DNA of 64,000 nt from Reyranella sp. (GCF_004297265.1 NZ_SCUT01000026.1:35794-99793); one strand, 5' to 3'; positions 9,432 through 17,896 are shown, counted from the first letter of the stretch. The notes: a model not told the origin generated them from the letters alone. A program made the numbers and translations.

Positions 9432-9905
9432 CTAATGCTTGTGCGGATGAGGATGCGTCGGGTCGACCCAGTACACTTCCTCGACCTTCTCGGCCGGGGT
9501 GATGTCGATGTTGATCGCGACCGCCTCGTTATCGGAGCGCACGAGCACGCATTCCAGGGGCTCGGTGTCCGAGGCGTTGATCTCCTGGTGCGGCACGTAG
9601 GGCGGCACGTAGATGAAGTCGCCGGGACCGGCTTCGGCCACGAACTGGAGCTGGTCGCCCCAGCGCATGCGGGCGCGGCCTTTCACGACGTAGATCACGC
9701 TCTCCAGGTGCCCGTGATGGTGGGCGCCGGTCTTGGCGTGGGCGTGGATGGTCACCGTGCCGGCCCACAGCTTCTGGGCGCCGACGCGGGCGAAATTGAT
9801 CGCCGCGGCGCGGTTCATGCCCGGGGTCTGGGCGGTGTTGGTGTCGAGCGATCCGGCGGGGATGACCCGCACGCCGTCGTGCTTCCAGTCGGTGGGGCCG
9901 GTCAT
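9432..9905 (-). CDS. Cupin-domain protein with His-rich tail
   Basis: A 157-aa small cupin. The metal-binding motif is visible as KTGAHHHGHLESVIYVVKG (three His and the Glu of cupin motif 1), followed by GDFIYVPPYVPHQEINAS (motif 2 with its His). The C-terminus is unusually histidine-rich (DPTHPHPHKH). Members are metal-dependent isomerases, dioxygenases or ligand sensors; the reaction here cannot be assigned. It is convergent with the tct operon and divergent from the membrane-protein gene at 10062. Confidence 0.75.
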   Translation of the reverse strand: MTGPTDWKHDGVRVIPAGSLDTNTAQTPGMNRAAAINFARVGAQKLWAGTVTIHAHAKTGAHHHGHLESVIYVVKGRARMRWGDQLQFVAEAGPGDFIYVPPYVPHQEINASDTEPLECVLVRSDNEAVAINIDITPAEKVEEVYWVDPTHPHPHKH

Positions 9906-10061
9906 GATGTCTCCGAGCTTTGAATGTCAGCTTCCGTGGTCGATGTTCGGAAGCAATGAGGGGATTCTGCGGCTGATTTCCAGCGGGCAATCACTAAATC
10001 TCCATCTTGGAGAGTCAATGGAAAGTCCTGATGCCTTTCCGGCGGTAAGAGGAAAAATCCT

Positions 10062-10838
10062 TTGGCGGCATTTGTGATTCCGGACCTCGTCGTCATCTGC
10101 TGGCTGCTCTATTCACGGAGCCAGGAACGCGCGCCTCGCCGGTTCGACTGGAAGGGCGTATTGGCCGTCTGCATGGGTTTCTGGTCTGTGCTCGTCGTCC
10201 TGAACGTCTCTGCGCCACTGGTCGTGACGCTGGGACTCATTCTGGTCCTCGCTCCCTTCGCCGCTCTCTTCCGCGTCGGCGCGGTGGATTCCTTCTTGCC
10301 ATCGCCCGCAAGTGTCGTCGGAATCGCAGCCGTTCTCATCGTGGCGATCGGGGTGTTCCTCTGGCGCGCACCGGCGAGGATGCGTCTTGCTGTCGTCGGC
10401 CTCGCGATCTGTGGCGCCTTCGTCTTTGCCCTGCGGGGCCTCGCCAACGGCATTGAAAGACATATCGATTTTCTCGGTCCGCCTCTTCTTGGCGCGGTGG
10501 GTGTTGCCGTGATCTGTGCCGGCTTGGTCGGGGTGATCGCCCGGCGCGCGCCGCTCGTGGTCCATCTGGCGGTGTTCCTTTCCATATTCGGCGGTGTGTT
10601 CCTCGTCTGGGCGGAATCGCGGCGCAGCCATCTCATGCAGGCGGCGATCTCTAAGATTGCCCCGGACTGCTCGCGCCAGAGTTCGTTCCTGGACTCGATG
10701 GGGGCTGCAGGCGCCTGGCCCCAATTCTTCGTCCACGCCATCCTAAGGAAGGGCAGTTCGATTCAGATCTGGAGCTATAGCGAGATGAAATTCGTCGAGC
10801 TTGCCGATCGTGCCCGGGCAAACATCGCAGGCTGCTGA
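10062..10838 (+). CDS. Hypothetical multi-pass membrane protein
   Basis: A 258-aa protein of unknown function starting at a TTG (AAGAGGA lies about 9 bases upstream). It has about seven hydrophobic segments in the first 190 residues, several starting with paired arginines, then a soluble C-terminal part (DCSRQSSFLDSMGAAGAW to the end) likely facing outward or into the cytoplasm. No recognised domain. It sits 21 bases before moaB but shares no evident function with it. Coding character is supported by the length and the well-formed helices; the start codon is less certain. Confidence 0.55.
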   Translation: MAAFVIPDLVVICWLLYSRSQERAPRRFDWKGVLAVCMGFWSVLVVLNVSAPLVVTLGLILVLAPFAALFRVGAVDSFLPSPASVVGIAAVLIVAIGVFLWRAPARMRLAVVGLAICGAFVFALRGLANGIERHIDFLGPPLLGAVGVAVICAGLVGVIARRAPLVVHLAVFLSIFGGVFLVWAESRRSHLMQAAISKIAPDCSRQSSFLDSMGAAGAWPQFFVHAILRKGSSIQIWSYSEMKFVELADRARANIAGC

Positions 10839-10859
10839 TTCCGGAGGTATAGTGAGCCC

Positions 10860-11408
10860 ATGAACCGCATCGACGAAACCAAGCCATTCAAGCCGGTGAA
10901 CATCGCCGTTCTCACGGTTTCCGACACGCGCACGCTCGAGACCGACAAGTCGGGCGACACGCTGGTCGAGCGCATCGCGCGCGACGGCCATGTCCTGGCC
11001 GACCGCGCCATCGTCACCGACGACATCGCGCTGATCCGCGCGCAGGTGAAGAAGTGGATCGACGATCCAAGCATCGAGGTCGTGATCTCCACCGGCGGCA
11101 CGGGCGTGACCGGCCGCGACGTGACGCCCGAGGCGCTCGAAGCCCTGTTCGAGAAGAAGATCGAGGGGTTCGGCGAGACCTTCCGCTGGATCAGCTTCCA
11201 GAAGATCGGCACCTCGACCATGCAGAGCCGGGCCACAGCGGGCGTCGCCAACGCGACCTACATCTTCGCATTGCCCGGTTCGACCGGCGCCTGCAAGGAC
11301 GGCTGGGACGACATCCTGCGCCAGCAGCTCGACATCCGCTTCCGCCCCTGCAACTTCGCCGAGCTGATGCCGCGCCTCAACGAAGGCAAGATGCCACGCA
11401 GTGGCTGA
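10860..11408 (+). CDS. moaB: Molybdenum cofactor biosynthesis protein B
   Basis: A 182-aa member of the MoaB/MogA fold, which adenylylates molybdopterin or helps insert molybdate during Moco synthesis. Clear motifs: VLTVSDTR near the N-terminus, STGGTGVTGRDVTPEA in the middle (the molybdopterin-binding loop) and the C-terminal FALPGSTGACKDGWDDIL. A GGAGG lies 12 bases before the ATG. The last 8 bases overlap the GTG start of the next gene, so the two are co-translated. Confidence 0.93.
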   Translation: MNRIDETKPFKPVNIAVLTVSDTRTLETDKSGDTLVERIARDGHVLADRAIVTDDIALIRAQVKKWIDDPSIEVVISTGGTGVTGRDVTPEALEALFEKKIEGFGETFRWISFQKIGTSTMQSRATAGVANATYIFALPGSTGACKDGWDDILRQQLDIRFRPCNFAELMPRLNEGKMPRSG

Positions 11409-12387
11409 CCTCCTCGCAGCCTTGCGCGAGGGCGAGGCGCTGCCGGCGACCGGCACGGCGCATGGACATGTGCGGTTGAAGGACGGACGGCTCGCGCGCA
11501 TCGCCTATGCCTATGAAGACGATCCGACGGCTGCCGCGCGATTGCACCTGCAGGCCGAAGCGTTTCGTCATCTCGCGCCGGCCGGGCGCACGCCAAGGCT
11601 TCATGAGGTGATCGAGCCACGGCTCGGATTGCCCGGCGGGGCCTTGATCGTCGATTTCATCGAGGGCCGGGCGCCGCGCCTGCCGGACGAACTCGACGCC
11701 ATGGCCGAGACGCTGGCGCGCCTGCATTTTCTGCCGTTGCCGGTGGCGGGCTCGCCGATCCCGCGCCAGGACAATCCGTTCCGTGCGACGCTGGATGTCG
11801 TCGAGCAGGGGACCCAGCGCTTTCTCGACAAGGCCGTTGCCGACCCTGGCGCCCGTTCCGAGATCGTCGAAGAACTCGAACTCATGCGGGGCATGGCCGC
11901 GACGGTGGCGCGTCGCCCGCAACCGCTGTCGATCGCGCTGGCCGACACGCATCCCGGCAACTTCATCGTCGATGGCGACGGCCTCGCCTGGTTCGTCGAT
12001 CTGGAAAAGGTTCATGTCGGCTCGCCGGCGATCGACCTCGCGCACGCGACGCTACCGACGTCGACCGTCTGGCATCCCGATGTCGGCAAGATTCTCGCGC
12101 GAGCCGAGGTCGAAGGCTTCTACGAGTCCTATCTCGCGAAGATCGGTGAGATACGCGCCGCCGAGCTGCTGCCCTGGCTGCAGCCGATGCGACGGCTCAC
12201 CTGGCTGCGGACGATCATGTTCATGGCGCGCTGGAAAGTTCAGACGGAAGCGCCGCGCGATCCGTCCGATCCCTCGCAATGGAGCGACGCCGGTCTCGAG
12301 CCTGCCATGAAGGTCCATCTGCAGGCCCGGATCGACCAGTGCTTCGACCGCGGCTCCATCCGCGCCCTTCGCGCCGAGTGGCTATGA
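11401..12387 (+). CDS. Aminoglycoside-phosphotransferase-fold kinase-like protein
   Basis: A 328-aa cytoplasmic protein with the APH/choline-kinase fold. The catalytic loop is ALADTHPGNFIVDGDG, where the Asp and Asn of the Brenner motif (HGDxxxxN) are kept but the usual His-Gly is Leu-Ala. The metal-binding Asp follows in WFVDLEKVHVGSPAIDLAH. The start is the GTG at 11401, overlapping moaB by 8 bases. The phosphate acceptor is unknown; a small-molecule hydroxyl is the family norm. Its 3' end overlaps by 6 bases with the convergent gene at 12382. Confidence 0.75.
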   Translation: MADLLAALREGEALPATGTAHGHVRLKDGRLARIAYAYEDDPTAAARLHLQAEAFRHLAPAGRTPRLHEVIEPRLGLPGGALIVDFIEGRAPRLPDELDAMAETLARLHFLPLPVAGSPIPRQDNPFRATLDVVEQGTQRFLDKAVADPGARSEIVEELELMRGMAATVARRPQPLSIALADTHPGNFIVDGDGLAWFVDLEKVHVGSPAIDLAHATLPTSTVWHPDVGKILARAEVEGFYESYLAKIGEIRAAELLPWLQPMRRLTWLRTIMFMARWKVQTEAPRDPSDPSQWSDAGLEPAMKVHLQARIDQCFDRGSIRALRAEWL

Positions 12388-12792
12388 CGGCCTCGGAGGG
12401 TTGATGGTTTCCGCCTTGAACGCGGCGCTACTTTCGTCCTCGGAGTGTACCAGGACCTGAACCGGCGAACCGCGGCGCTTTTTCAGCCAGGCCTTGGCCT
12501 CGGCGAGGAGGCCTCTCACGACGTCGTACTCCGGGTTATATATCGAGGCGACTCGCATGACATAGCGGCGAGGCTCTTCTTCTGAGTCGTCTCTCTCCGG
12601 GAATAAATGGATGTAGCCCCGGCGCCGTCCATCGCCGCCCACGGCGATGAAGATCGCCGAATTATCGGCCGTCGAGGCCCCTTCCACGGTGAGACGGGCT
12701 TGCGAGGTGAGCTCCTCATCCTCCGGCGGCGCGAGCCTGGCGATGAAATCGATGTCATCGTGACTCGCAGTCCTGACCTCAATATCTGCCAT
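12382..12792 (-). CDS. Degenerate GNAT-like protein
   Basis: A 136-aa protein that looks like a diverged paralogue of the acetyltransferase encoded directly upstream (12884-13351). Both begin with an IExRTA..D.DF segment, share a (R/L)GYIH strand and have similar helices near the end (LLAEAKAWLKKRRG versus MMQEAETWARARGY). The acetyl-CoA pyrophosphate loop of the neighbour (EAEGRGIAHL) is replaced by YNPEYDVVRGLL, so catalysis is doubtful. The ATG at 12792 is preferred over one 66 bases upstream because GGGAG precedes it by about 7 bases. The stop overlaps the end of the convergent kinase-like gene. Confidence 0.6.
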   Translation of the reverse strand: MADIEVRTASHDDIDFIARLAPPEDEELTSQARLTVEGASTADNSAIFIAVGGDGRRRGYIHLFPERDDSEEEPRRYVMRVASIYNPEYDVVRGLLAEAKAWLKKRRGSPVQVLVHSEDESSAAFKAETINPPRPS

Positions 12793-12883
12793 CTGCTGTC
12801 TCCCAAAAAGATAGGCGTCAGCACTCACATTAGATTGTATCATCCAATATGGGTACAACCCATGGTATAAATGTGCCGAGTGG

Positions 12884-13351
12884 CTAGAGCGGCTTCACCA
12901 TGCGCAGCGTCTCGGTCTGGAAGCCGCGGCGCTCGTAGAACTCCACGGCGTGGCGATTGTCGGCGAACACGTCGAGGCAGAGGAAGCGGTAGCCCCGCGC
13001 GCGGGCCCAGGTCTCGGCTTCCTGCATCATCAGGTGCGCGATGCCCCGGCCCTCGGCCTCCTCGGCCAACGCCAGCAGGGAAACGTAGCCGCAGGGCTCG
13101 TCCGTCACCCCGTCCTTGAACGGCCGCATGTGGATGTAGCCCAGGCGCTTGCCTTCGGCCGACCAGGCGACAAGCGTCTGCGCGGCCGGATCGACGGTGG
13201 CGAAGGTCGCTTCCATGTAGCGGTCCTGGAAGCCCTCCATGGCGGCCAGGTCGTGCCAGGCGGGGCCGGGGACGCCGGCCAGGCGCGGCGACAGGCTCAA
13301 CAGGAAGTCGCGGTCTTCGGGGCGGGCGGTGCGTAACTCGATGGCTTGCAT
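12884..13351 (-). CDS. GNAT family N-acetyltransferase
   Basis: A 155-aa GNAT. Motif A is intact: YVSLLALAEEAEGRGIAHLMMQEAETWARARGY, where the EGRGIA loop binds acetyl-CoA pyrophosphate. Motif B follows as LDVFADNRHAVEFYERRGFQTE. The acyl acceptor is unknown. It lies 91 bases upstream of the degenerate paralogue on the same strand and is divergent from the radical SAM gene at 13443. Confidence 0.88.
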   Translation of the reverse strand: MQAIELRTARPEDRDFLLSLSPRLAGVPGPAWHDLAAMEGFQDRYMEATFATVDPAAQTLVAWSAEGKRLGYIHMRPFKDGVTDEPCGYVSLLALAEEAEGRGIAHLMMQEAETWARARGYRFLCLDVFADNRHAVEFYERRGFQTETLRMVKPL

Positions 13352-13407
13352 GGCTTCTCTCTAGGGATGGTCATAGCGGGAAACAATGAACCCCTAGGGA
13401 CAGTGGC

Positions 13408-13435
13408 TTGACTCGTTCCCTTTTTGTTCTAAGAC
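13408..13435 (+). promoter_or_regulatory. Candidate sigma-70-type promoter for the radical SAM gene
   Basis: TTGACT (13408-13413) and TAAGAC (13430-13435) are separated by 16 bases, 8 bases before the ATG at 13443. If used, the transcript would be almost leaderless, which fits the lack of a clear ribosome-binding site. Confidence 0.3.
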
Positions 13436-13442
13436 TCGGCAC

Positions 13443-14576
13443 ATGAAAGAGCCCGCCCCGCCGCTCTATCCGGACGACCAGATCGCCGAGCCGCAGCACA
13501 ACGGGCGGGGCGCGCTCAGCAATGCGTCGAGCCGCTACGACGACGAGAAGCGCGTCCGCACCAACGACGGCTGGGACATCGAGGACGAGCTGCCGCCGCT
13601 GCGGACGACGCTGACGAAGGATGCCACCCGCACCATCATCGCGCGCAACAGCTCGCCGGACATTCCGTTCGACCGCTCGATCAATCCCTATCGCGGCTGC
13701 GAGCATGGCTGCATCTACTGCTTCGCGCGGCCGACCCATGCCTATCTCGGCCTGTCGCCCGGCCTCGATTTCGAGACGAAGATCCTGTTCAAGCCGGATG
13801 CGGCGGCGCTGCTGACGGCCGAACTCGCCTCGCCGAAATATCGCTGCGACGTGGTGGCGATGGGCACCAACACCGATCCCTACCAGCCGGTCGAGCGCGA
13901 CCTCAAGATCACGCGCCAGATCCTGCGCGTGCTCAGCGACTTCAACAATCCGGTGGGCATCGTCACCAAGAACCACCTGATCACGCGCGACATCGACATC
14001 CTGGCCGACATGGCCAAACGCAACCTGGCCGAGGTGTTCCTGTCGGTGACCACGCTCGACCGCGACCTTGCCCGCACGATGGAGCCGCGCGCCTCGGCGC
14101 CGCATCGCAGGCTCGACGCAATCCGCGAACTGGCCGCGGCCGGCATTCCGGTGGGCGTGATGACGGCGCCGATGATTCCCGGGCTCAACGATCACGAGAT
14201 GGAAGCGATCCTCGACGCGGCGGCGGCGGCCGGCGCCACGCGCGCGGGCTACACGGCGCTGCGCCTGCCGCTCGAGATCAAGGACCTGTTCGAGGAATGG
14301 CTGCGCGCCAATCGGCCCGACCGCGCCGAGCGCGTGCTGTCGCTGGTGCGCCAGATGCGCGGCGGCGCGCTCTACAAGGCCGAGTTCGGTACGCGCATGA
14401 AGGGCGAGGGGCCCATCGCGCAATTGCTGAGCCAGCGCTTCGCGGCCTCGGTGAAGCGCCTCGACCTCAACCGGGTGCGCTATCGCCTCGACACGATGCG
14501 CTTCGCCGTCCCCGCCGCCGCGCGCACGGCCCTGGTCGATGCCCGGCGCGACGCAAGGCAGATGAGATTGTTTTAG
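13443..14576 (+). CDS. PA0069/SPL-like radical SAM protein
   Basis: A 377-aa radical S-adenosylmethionine protein of the PA0069 family, distantly similar to spore photoproduct lyase. The iron-sulfur cysteines Cys86, Cys90 and Cys93 (YRGCEHGCIYCFARPTH) form the CxxxCxxC signature. The N-terminal stretch GRGALSNASSRYD and the later MGTNTDPYQPVER are typical of this family, whose reaction is not established. It ends 12 bases before a GST gene that has its own strong ribosome-binding site. Confidence 0.88.
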   Translation: MKEPAPPLYPDDQIAEPQHNGRGALSNASSRYDDEKRVRTNDGWDIEDELPPLRTTLTKDATRTIIARNSSPDIPFDRSINPYRGCEHGCIYCFARPTHAYLGLSPGLDFETKILFKPDAAALLTAELASPKYRCDVVAMGTNTDPYQPVERDLKITRQILRVLSDFNNPVGIVTKNHLITRDIDILADMAKRNLAEVFLSVTTLDRDLARTMEPRASAPHRRLDAIRELAAAGIPVGVMTAPMIPGLNDHEMEAILDAAAAAGATRAGYTALRLPLEIKDLFEEWLRANRPDRAERVLSLVRQMRGGALYKAEFGTRMKGEGPIAQLLSQRFAASVKRLDLNRVRYRLDTMRFAVPAAARTALVDARRDARQMRLF

Positions 14577-14588
14577 AGGAGAGAAATC

Positions 14589-15221
14589 ATGGCCGACGAA
14601 CTGATCCTGTTTACCCATCCGCAGTCGCGTGGCGCGATGATCCACTGGATGCTGGAGGAGATCGGCTGTCCCTACCGGCTCGAAGTGAAGCAATTCGGGC
14701 CCGACATGAAGTCGCCCGGCTATCTCGCCATCAATCCGATGGGCAAGGTGCCGGCGCTGCGCCACGGCAACACGGTCGTCACGGAGAGTGGCGCCATCCT
14801 CTGCTACCTCGCCGACCTGTTTCCCGAAGCGAAGCTCGCGCCGCCGCCCGGCGAGCGCGGCGCCTATTATCGCTGGCTGTTCTTCACCGCCGGCTGCTGC
14901 GAGCCGGCCCTTGCCGACAAGGCCGCCGGCTGGAGTCCCGATACGCCCAAGCTGCAGGTGATGTTCGGCTACGGCTCCTATGACCGCACCCTGGAGACGG
15001 TGGCCCAGGCGGTTGCGGAGCGCCCGACCATCGCCGCCGACCATTTCACCGCGGCCGATCTCTACATGGCGTCTTTCCTGCACTGGGGCATGATGTTCGG
15101 CGGCGTCGAGAAGCGGCCGGTGTTCGAAGCCTATGTCGCACGCCATATCGCACGTCCGGCGTCCGTGCGGGCGCAGGAACAGGGGGCGAAGATCATGGCC
15201 TCCCTGGCTCCGTCGAGCTGA
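14589..15221 (+). CDS. Glutathione S-transferase family protein
   Basis: A 210-aa cytosolic GST. The N-terminal thioredoxin-like domain carries FTHPQSRGAMIHWMLEE (active-site Ser region), the cis-Pro in GKVPALRHG and the glutathione gamma-Glu-binding TESGAILCYLAD. An all-helical C-terminal domain follows from about residue 90. AGAGGAGAG lies just upstream of the ATG. It is convergent with the AEC transporter gene, and the gap holds a nested palindrome. Confidence 0.92.
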   Translation: MADELILFTHPQSRGAMIHWMLEEIGCPYRLEVKQFGPDMKSPGYLAINPMGKVPALRHGNTVVTESGAILCYLADLFPEAKLAPPPGERGAYYRWLFFTAGCCEPALADKAAGWSPDTPKLQVMFGYGSYDRTLETVAQAVAERPTIAADHFTAADLYMASFLHWGMMFGGVEKRPVFEAYVARHIARPASVRAQEQGAKIMASLAPSS

Positions 15222-15297
15222 AGGGGCGGCGCGACGCACGGCATATGAAGCTTTTCCAGGCGAGAAGCGTTCAGGCCGAGTTAGCAAGTGGCCTCAA

Positions 15298-15358
15298 TGG
15301 AGCGCGCCACTCCAGTGGCGCTCATGCTTTCCGAGCGCCACTGGAGTGGCGCGCTCCA
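15298..15358. repeat. Nested 26-bp palindrome between convergent genes
   Basis: Two perfect 26-base inverted arms (15298-15323 and 15333-15358) flank a 9-base spacer, ATGCTTTCC. After one mismatch the pairing continues for three more pairs. Each arm is itself nearly palindromic around GCGCCACT-CC-AGTGGCGC, so the DNA or RNA can fold either as one long stem or as two short hairpins (a cruciform). It lies between the ends of a rightward GST gene and a leftward transporter gene, so bidirectional termination is likely; a REP-like mobile origin is possible. Confidence 0.85.
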
Positions 15359-15371
15359 ATGATTCAGGTCG

Positions 15372-16286
15372 TCACGACAGCAGCAGCGTGCGCACCAGCG
15401 GCAGGGTCACGAACGCCAGCACCGTGTCGACCATGATGACGAAGGCCAGCGTCTCCTCGTCGAGCTTGAACTTGCCGGCGATGATGAAGGACAGGAGCTG
15501 GCTCGGCATCGCCGCCTCGAGGATGGCTGCGTTGGCGTAGACGCCCGAGAGGCCGAGCGGCGTGACGGCTGCGAAGACGACCAGCGGTGCGAAGGCGAGT
15601 TTGATGGCGGAGACCGGGATGGCCAGCGCCATCAGCTTCGTGGCCGAGAAGCGCAGCGCCATGCCGAGCGACAGCATCATGATGCCGCTGACAGCCACGG
15701 CGAGGATCGACGCCGCATCCATGACCATCGTCGGGCAGGGAACGCCCGAGACCTTCCACAGGATGGCGACGACCAGCGCCCAGATCGGCGGCAGCTTCAG
15801 CGCCTCCAGCGCGGTCCGCCGGAAGGTGATCGGCTCCTGGCTGCCATAGGCGATGGCGATCATGGCGCCGATCGTCAGGTTGAGCGACGACTTGGTGACC
15901 TCGAACAGGACCGAGACCTCGGAAACCTGGTCGGCCTGGCCGGGGAAGACGCCCAGCAGCACCGGCAGGCCGAGATAGGTGACGTTGCCGAACGCCGCGC
16001 CCAGCATCATCGCGCCCTTGGTCGGGCCGGGGATCGGCAGGAAGTGAAAGACCAGGAAGCCCACGGCGAGGCAGGACAGCGTGCCGATCGCCGCGAGCGC
16101 GGGGATCTCGAGGAACAGGCGGCTGATCGTGCCGTCCATGACCGTGCGGAACACCAGCGCCGGCAGGAAAACATAGAGGACCAGTCTGTTCATCGACTGG
16201 CGGGTCTGCTCCATGCCGGGAATGAAGTGGCGGAGCAGGGCGCCCAGCAGGGCGATGGCGGCCAGAGGCAGGAACGCAGCGATCAT
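15372..16286 (-). CDS. AEC family (auxin efflux carrier-like) transporter
   Basis: A 304-aa membrane protein with about ten hydrophobic helices in two five-helix halves, the fold of AEC/BASS carriers. The N-terminus MIAAFLPLAAIALLGALLR and the segment NRLVLYVFLPALVF are typical. Homologues export or exchange small carboxylates such as malate. It begins 12 bases after the presumed stop of the frameshifted nucleotidyltransferase gene on the same strand. Confidence 0.85.
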   Translation of the reverse strand: MIAAFLPLAAIALLGALLRHFIPGMEQTRQSMNRLVLYVFLPALVFRTVMDGTISRLFLEIPALAAIGTLSCLAVGFLVFHFLPIPGPTKGAMMLGAAFGNVTYLGLPVLLGVFPGQADQVSEVSVLFEVTKSSLNLTIGAMIAIAYGSQEPITFRRTALEALKLPPIWALVVAILWKVSGVPCPTMVMDAASILAVAVSGIMMLSLGMALRFSATKLMALAIPVSAIKLAFAPLVVFAAVTPLGLSGVYANAAILEAAMPSQLLSFIIAGKFKLDEETLAFVIMVDTVLAFVTLPLVRTLLLS

Positions 16287-16298
16287 CTCGCCCGGAGT

Positions 16299-16842
16299 CT
16301 AGTCGAGGAACTCCACCCCGGGGCCATAGCTCGCGCCAGCGCTTGGCCTCTACCCGGGCATCGTATTCATGGCGCCGGGTGCGGCCGAACGGGGTCGGGC
16401 GGCAGCGCAGGTTCAGGAGATCGTCGGTGCCGAGCGGCGCGATGACGGTGAGCGTGTCGTCGGCCTCGAGGCGCACGCCGACCCCCGTCACCGTCTCCAG
16501 CCAGTAGACCATCGAGTCCGCGGTGTCGCGATGCGGCGGCAGGTCCTTCCAGACATGCATGCGCGCCTGGTTGCGCACCTGCCAGGGCAGGCCGGGCAAG
16601 AGCGCGTCGAGCCGTCGCTCGAAGGCCGCCTCGCTTTCCTTTGAAACGTCGTCCGCGTCGAAATAGATGACATCTATATCCACAGGCAGTCGCGCCGGCA
16701 CGATGCCGTGCAGATGGTCCCAGACGCGATTGCGTACGAATCCCGCGGCAATACACCAGTCCGGCAGATCGAGTTTGCGCACAGCACGAAGCTGTTCCAT
16801 CGCGATGGCGTCTTCTGCGATGATGCGGGCGATGAGGGACAT
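16299..16842 (-). pseudogene. NTP_transf_6 (DUF925) nucleotidyltransferase, frameshifted near its 3' end
   Basis: The reading from the ATG at 16842 (MSLIARIIAEDAIAMEQLRA) matches the DUF925 nucleotidyltransferase-fold family: DWCIAAGFVRNRVWDHLHG, then VDIDVIYFDADDVSKESE with the acidic metal site. The reading reaches AKRWRELWPR at a CCCCGGGG run (16316-16323), then has no stop for over 900 bases and enters the AEC gene out of frame. Removing one base from that run gives WPRVEFLD and a TAG at 16299-16301, the expected length (about 180 aa), 12 bases before the next start. It is either a true frameshift or a homopolymer-type sequencing error. Confidence 0.75.
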
Positions 16843-16863
16843 GGCCCAGTCTAGCCGGCCTCG

Positions 16864-17481
16864 ATGGGGATAGTGCCAAGCTTTCGATTCGAACTGCGTT
16901 GTGAAGGACGTGTTGCCGGCGTCGACGAAGCCGGGCGCGGCCCGCTGGCCGGACCGGTCTATGCGGCGGCGGCCGTGATCGATCGTGCGCGGGCGGCGCG
17001 CAAGCTGCTGCGCATGATCGACGATTCCAAGAAGCTGACGCTGGAGCAGCGCGAGGAGGCCTACGAGGCCATGATCGCCTCGGGCGTCGTGCAGTTCGCC
17101 GTCGCCGAGGCGAGCGTCGAGGAGATCGACAGGGTCAACATCCTGCAGGCGACCTATCTGGCGATGCGACGCGCCGTGCAGGCGCTCACCGAGCAGCCGG
17201 AAGTCGTGCTGATCGACGGCAACCGCGCGCCGCCGCAACTGGGCTGCCGCGCCGAGACCATCGTCGGCGGCGACGCGCATTCCTACTCGATCGCCGCCGC
17301 CTCGATCTTCGCCAAGGTGACGCGCGACCGCTACATGCATGCGCTCGCGCGGACCTATCCCGGCTATGGCTGGGAGACCAATCGCGGCTATGGCAGCCAG
17401 GAGCATCTCGAGGCGCTGTCGCTGCTGGGACCCACGCCGCATCACCGCCGCAGCTTCGCGCCGGTCACGCGTCTGGTGTGA
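16864..17481 (+). CDS. rnhB: Ribonuclease HII
   Basis: A 205-aa endonuclease that cuts RNA in RNA-DNA hybrids, chiefly single ribonucleotides misincorporated in DNA. The active-site DEDD residues start with Asp21 and Glu22 in GVDEAGRGPLAGPV; the next acidic residue is in VLIDGN and the last near AKVTRDRYM. SIAAASIFAKVTRD and GYGSQEHLEAL are hallmark segments. Length is typical (about 200). It is divergent from the nucleotidyltransferase gene with only 21 bases between start codons, so promoters overlap neighbouring coding sequence. Confidence 0.96.
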   Translation: MGIVPSFRFELRCEGRVAGVDEAGRGPLAGPVYAAAAVIDRARAARKLLRMIDDSKKLTLEQREEAYEAMIASGVVQFAVAEASVEEIDRVNILQATYLAMRRAVQALTEQPEVVLIDGNRAPPQLGCRAETIVGGDAHSYSIAAASIFAKVTRDRYMHALARTYPGYGWETNRGYGSQEHLEALSLLGPTPHHRRSFAPVTRLV

Positions 17482-17484
17482 GGC

Positions 17485-17880
17485 ATGGGCCTCGGCTCGA
17501 TCCGCAACCTCGACTACGTGGTCCTGCTTTGCGACGACCTGGTTCGCGCGCGGCAATTCTATCTCGACGTGATGAAGTTCCGCGTCGAGCGCGAGACGCC
17601 GCGCTGGGTGAGCTTCCATGTCGGGTCCGGTCTGCTCTGCCTGCGGCCGCGCAGCCTCGACGGCGTCTTCCAGGACGGGCCGGGCGCGCCTGCGGGCTCG
17701 GCCTCGGTGCAACTCGCCTTCAGGGTCGCACCGCCCGAGATCGACGAGATCCAGGCCGAGTTGGCGGCCGCCGGCGTCACTCTGATGGGCCCGCCGCGCG
17801 ACATCCCGGCCTGGGGCCATCGCGCGCTTTTCTTCCGCGACCCCGACGGCAACGTCATCGAAATCTACGCCGAAGTCTGA
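17485..17880 (+). CDS. VOC (glyoxalase/bleomycin-resistance) family protein
   Basis: A 131-aa protein with the vicinal-oxygen-chelate fold made of two beta-alpha-beta-beta-beta modules. Visible are LDYVVLLCDDLVRARQFYLDVM at the start and GHRALFFRDPDGNVIEIYAEV at the end, the usual metal-binding Glu region. Substrate unknown. It starts 3 bases after rnhB and is followed 16 bases later by a GST gene. Confidence 0.88.
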   Translation: MGLGSIRNLDYVVLLCDDLVRARQFYLDVMKFRVERETPRWVSFHVGSGLLCLRPRSLDGVFQDGPGAPAGSASVQLAFRVAPPEIDEIQAELAAAGVTLMGPPRDIPAWGHRALFFRDPDGNVIEIYAEV

Positions 17881-17896
17881 CGGCAGGAGATCCAAC

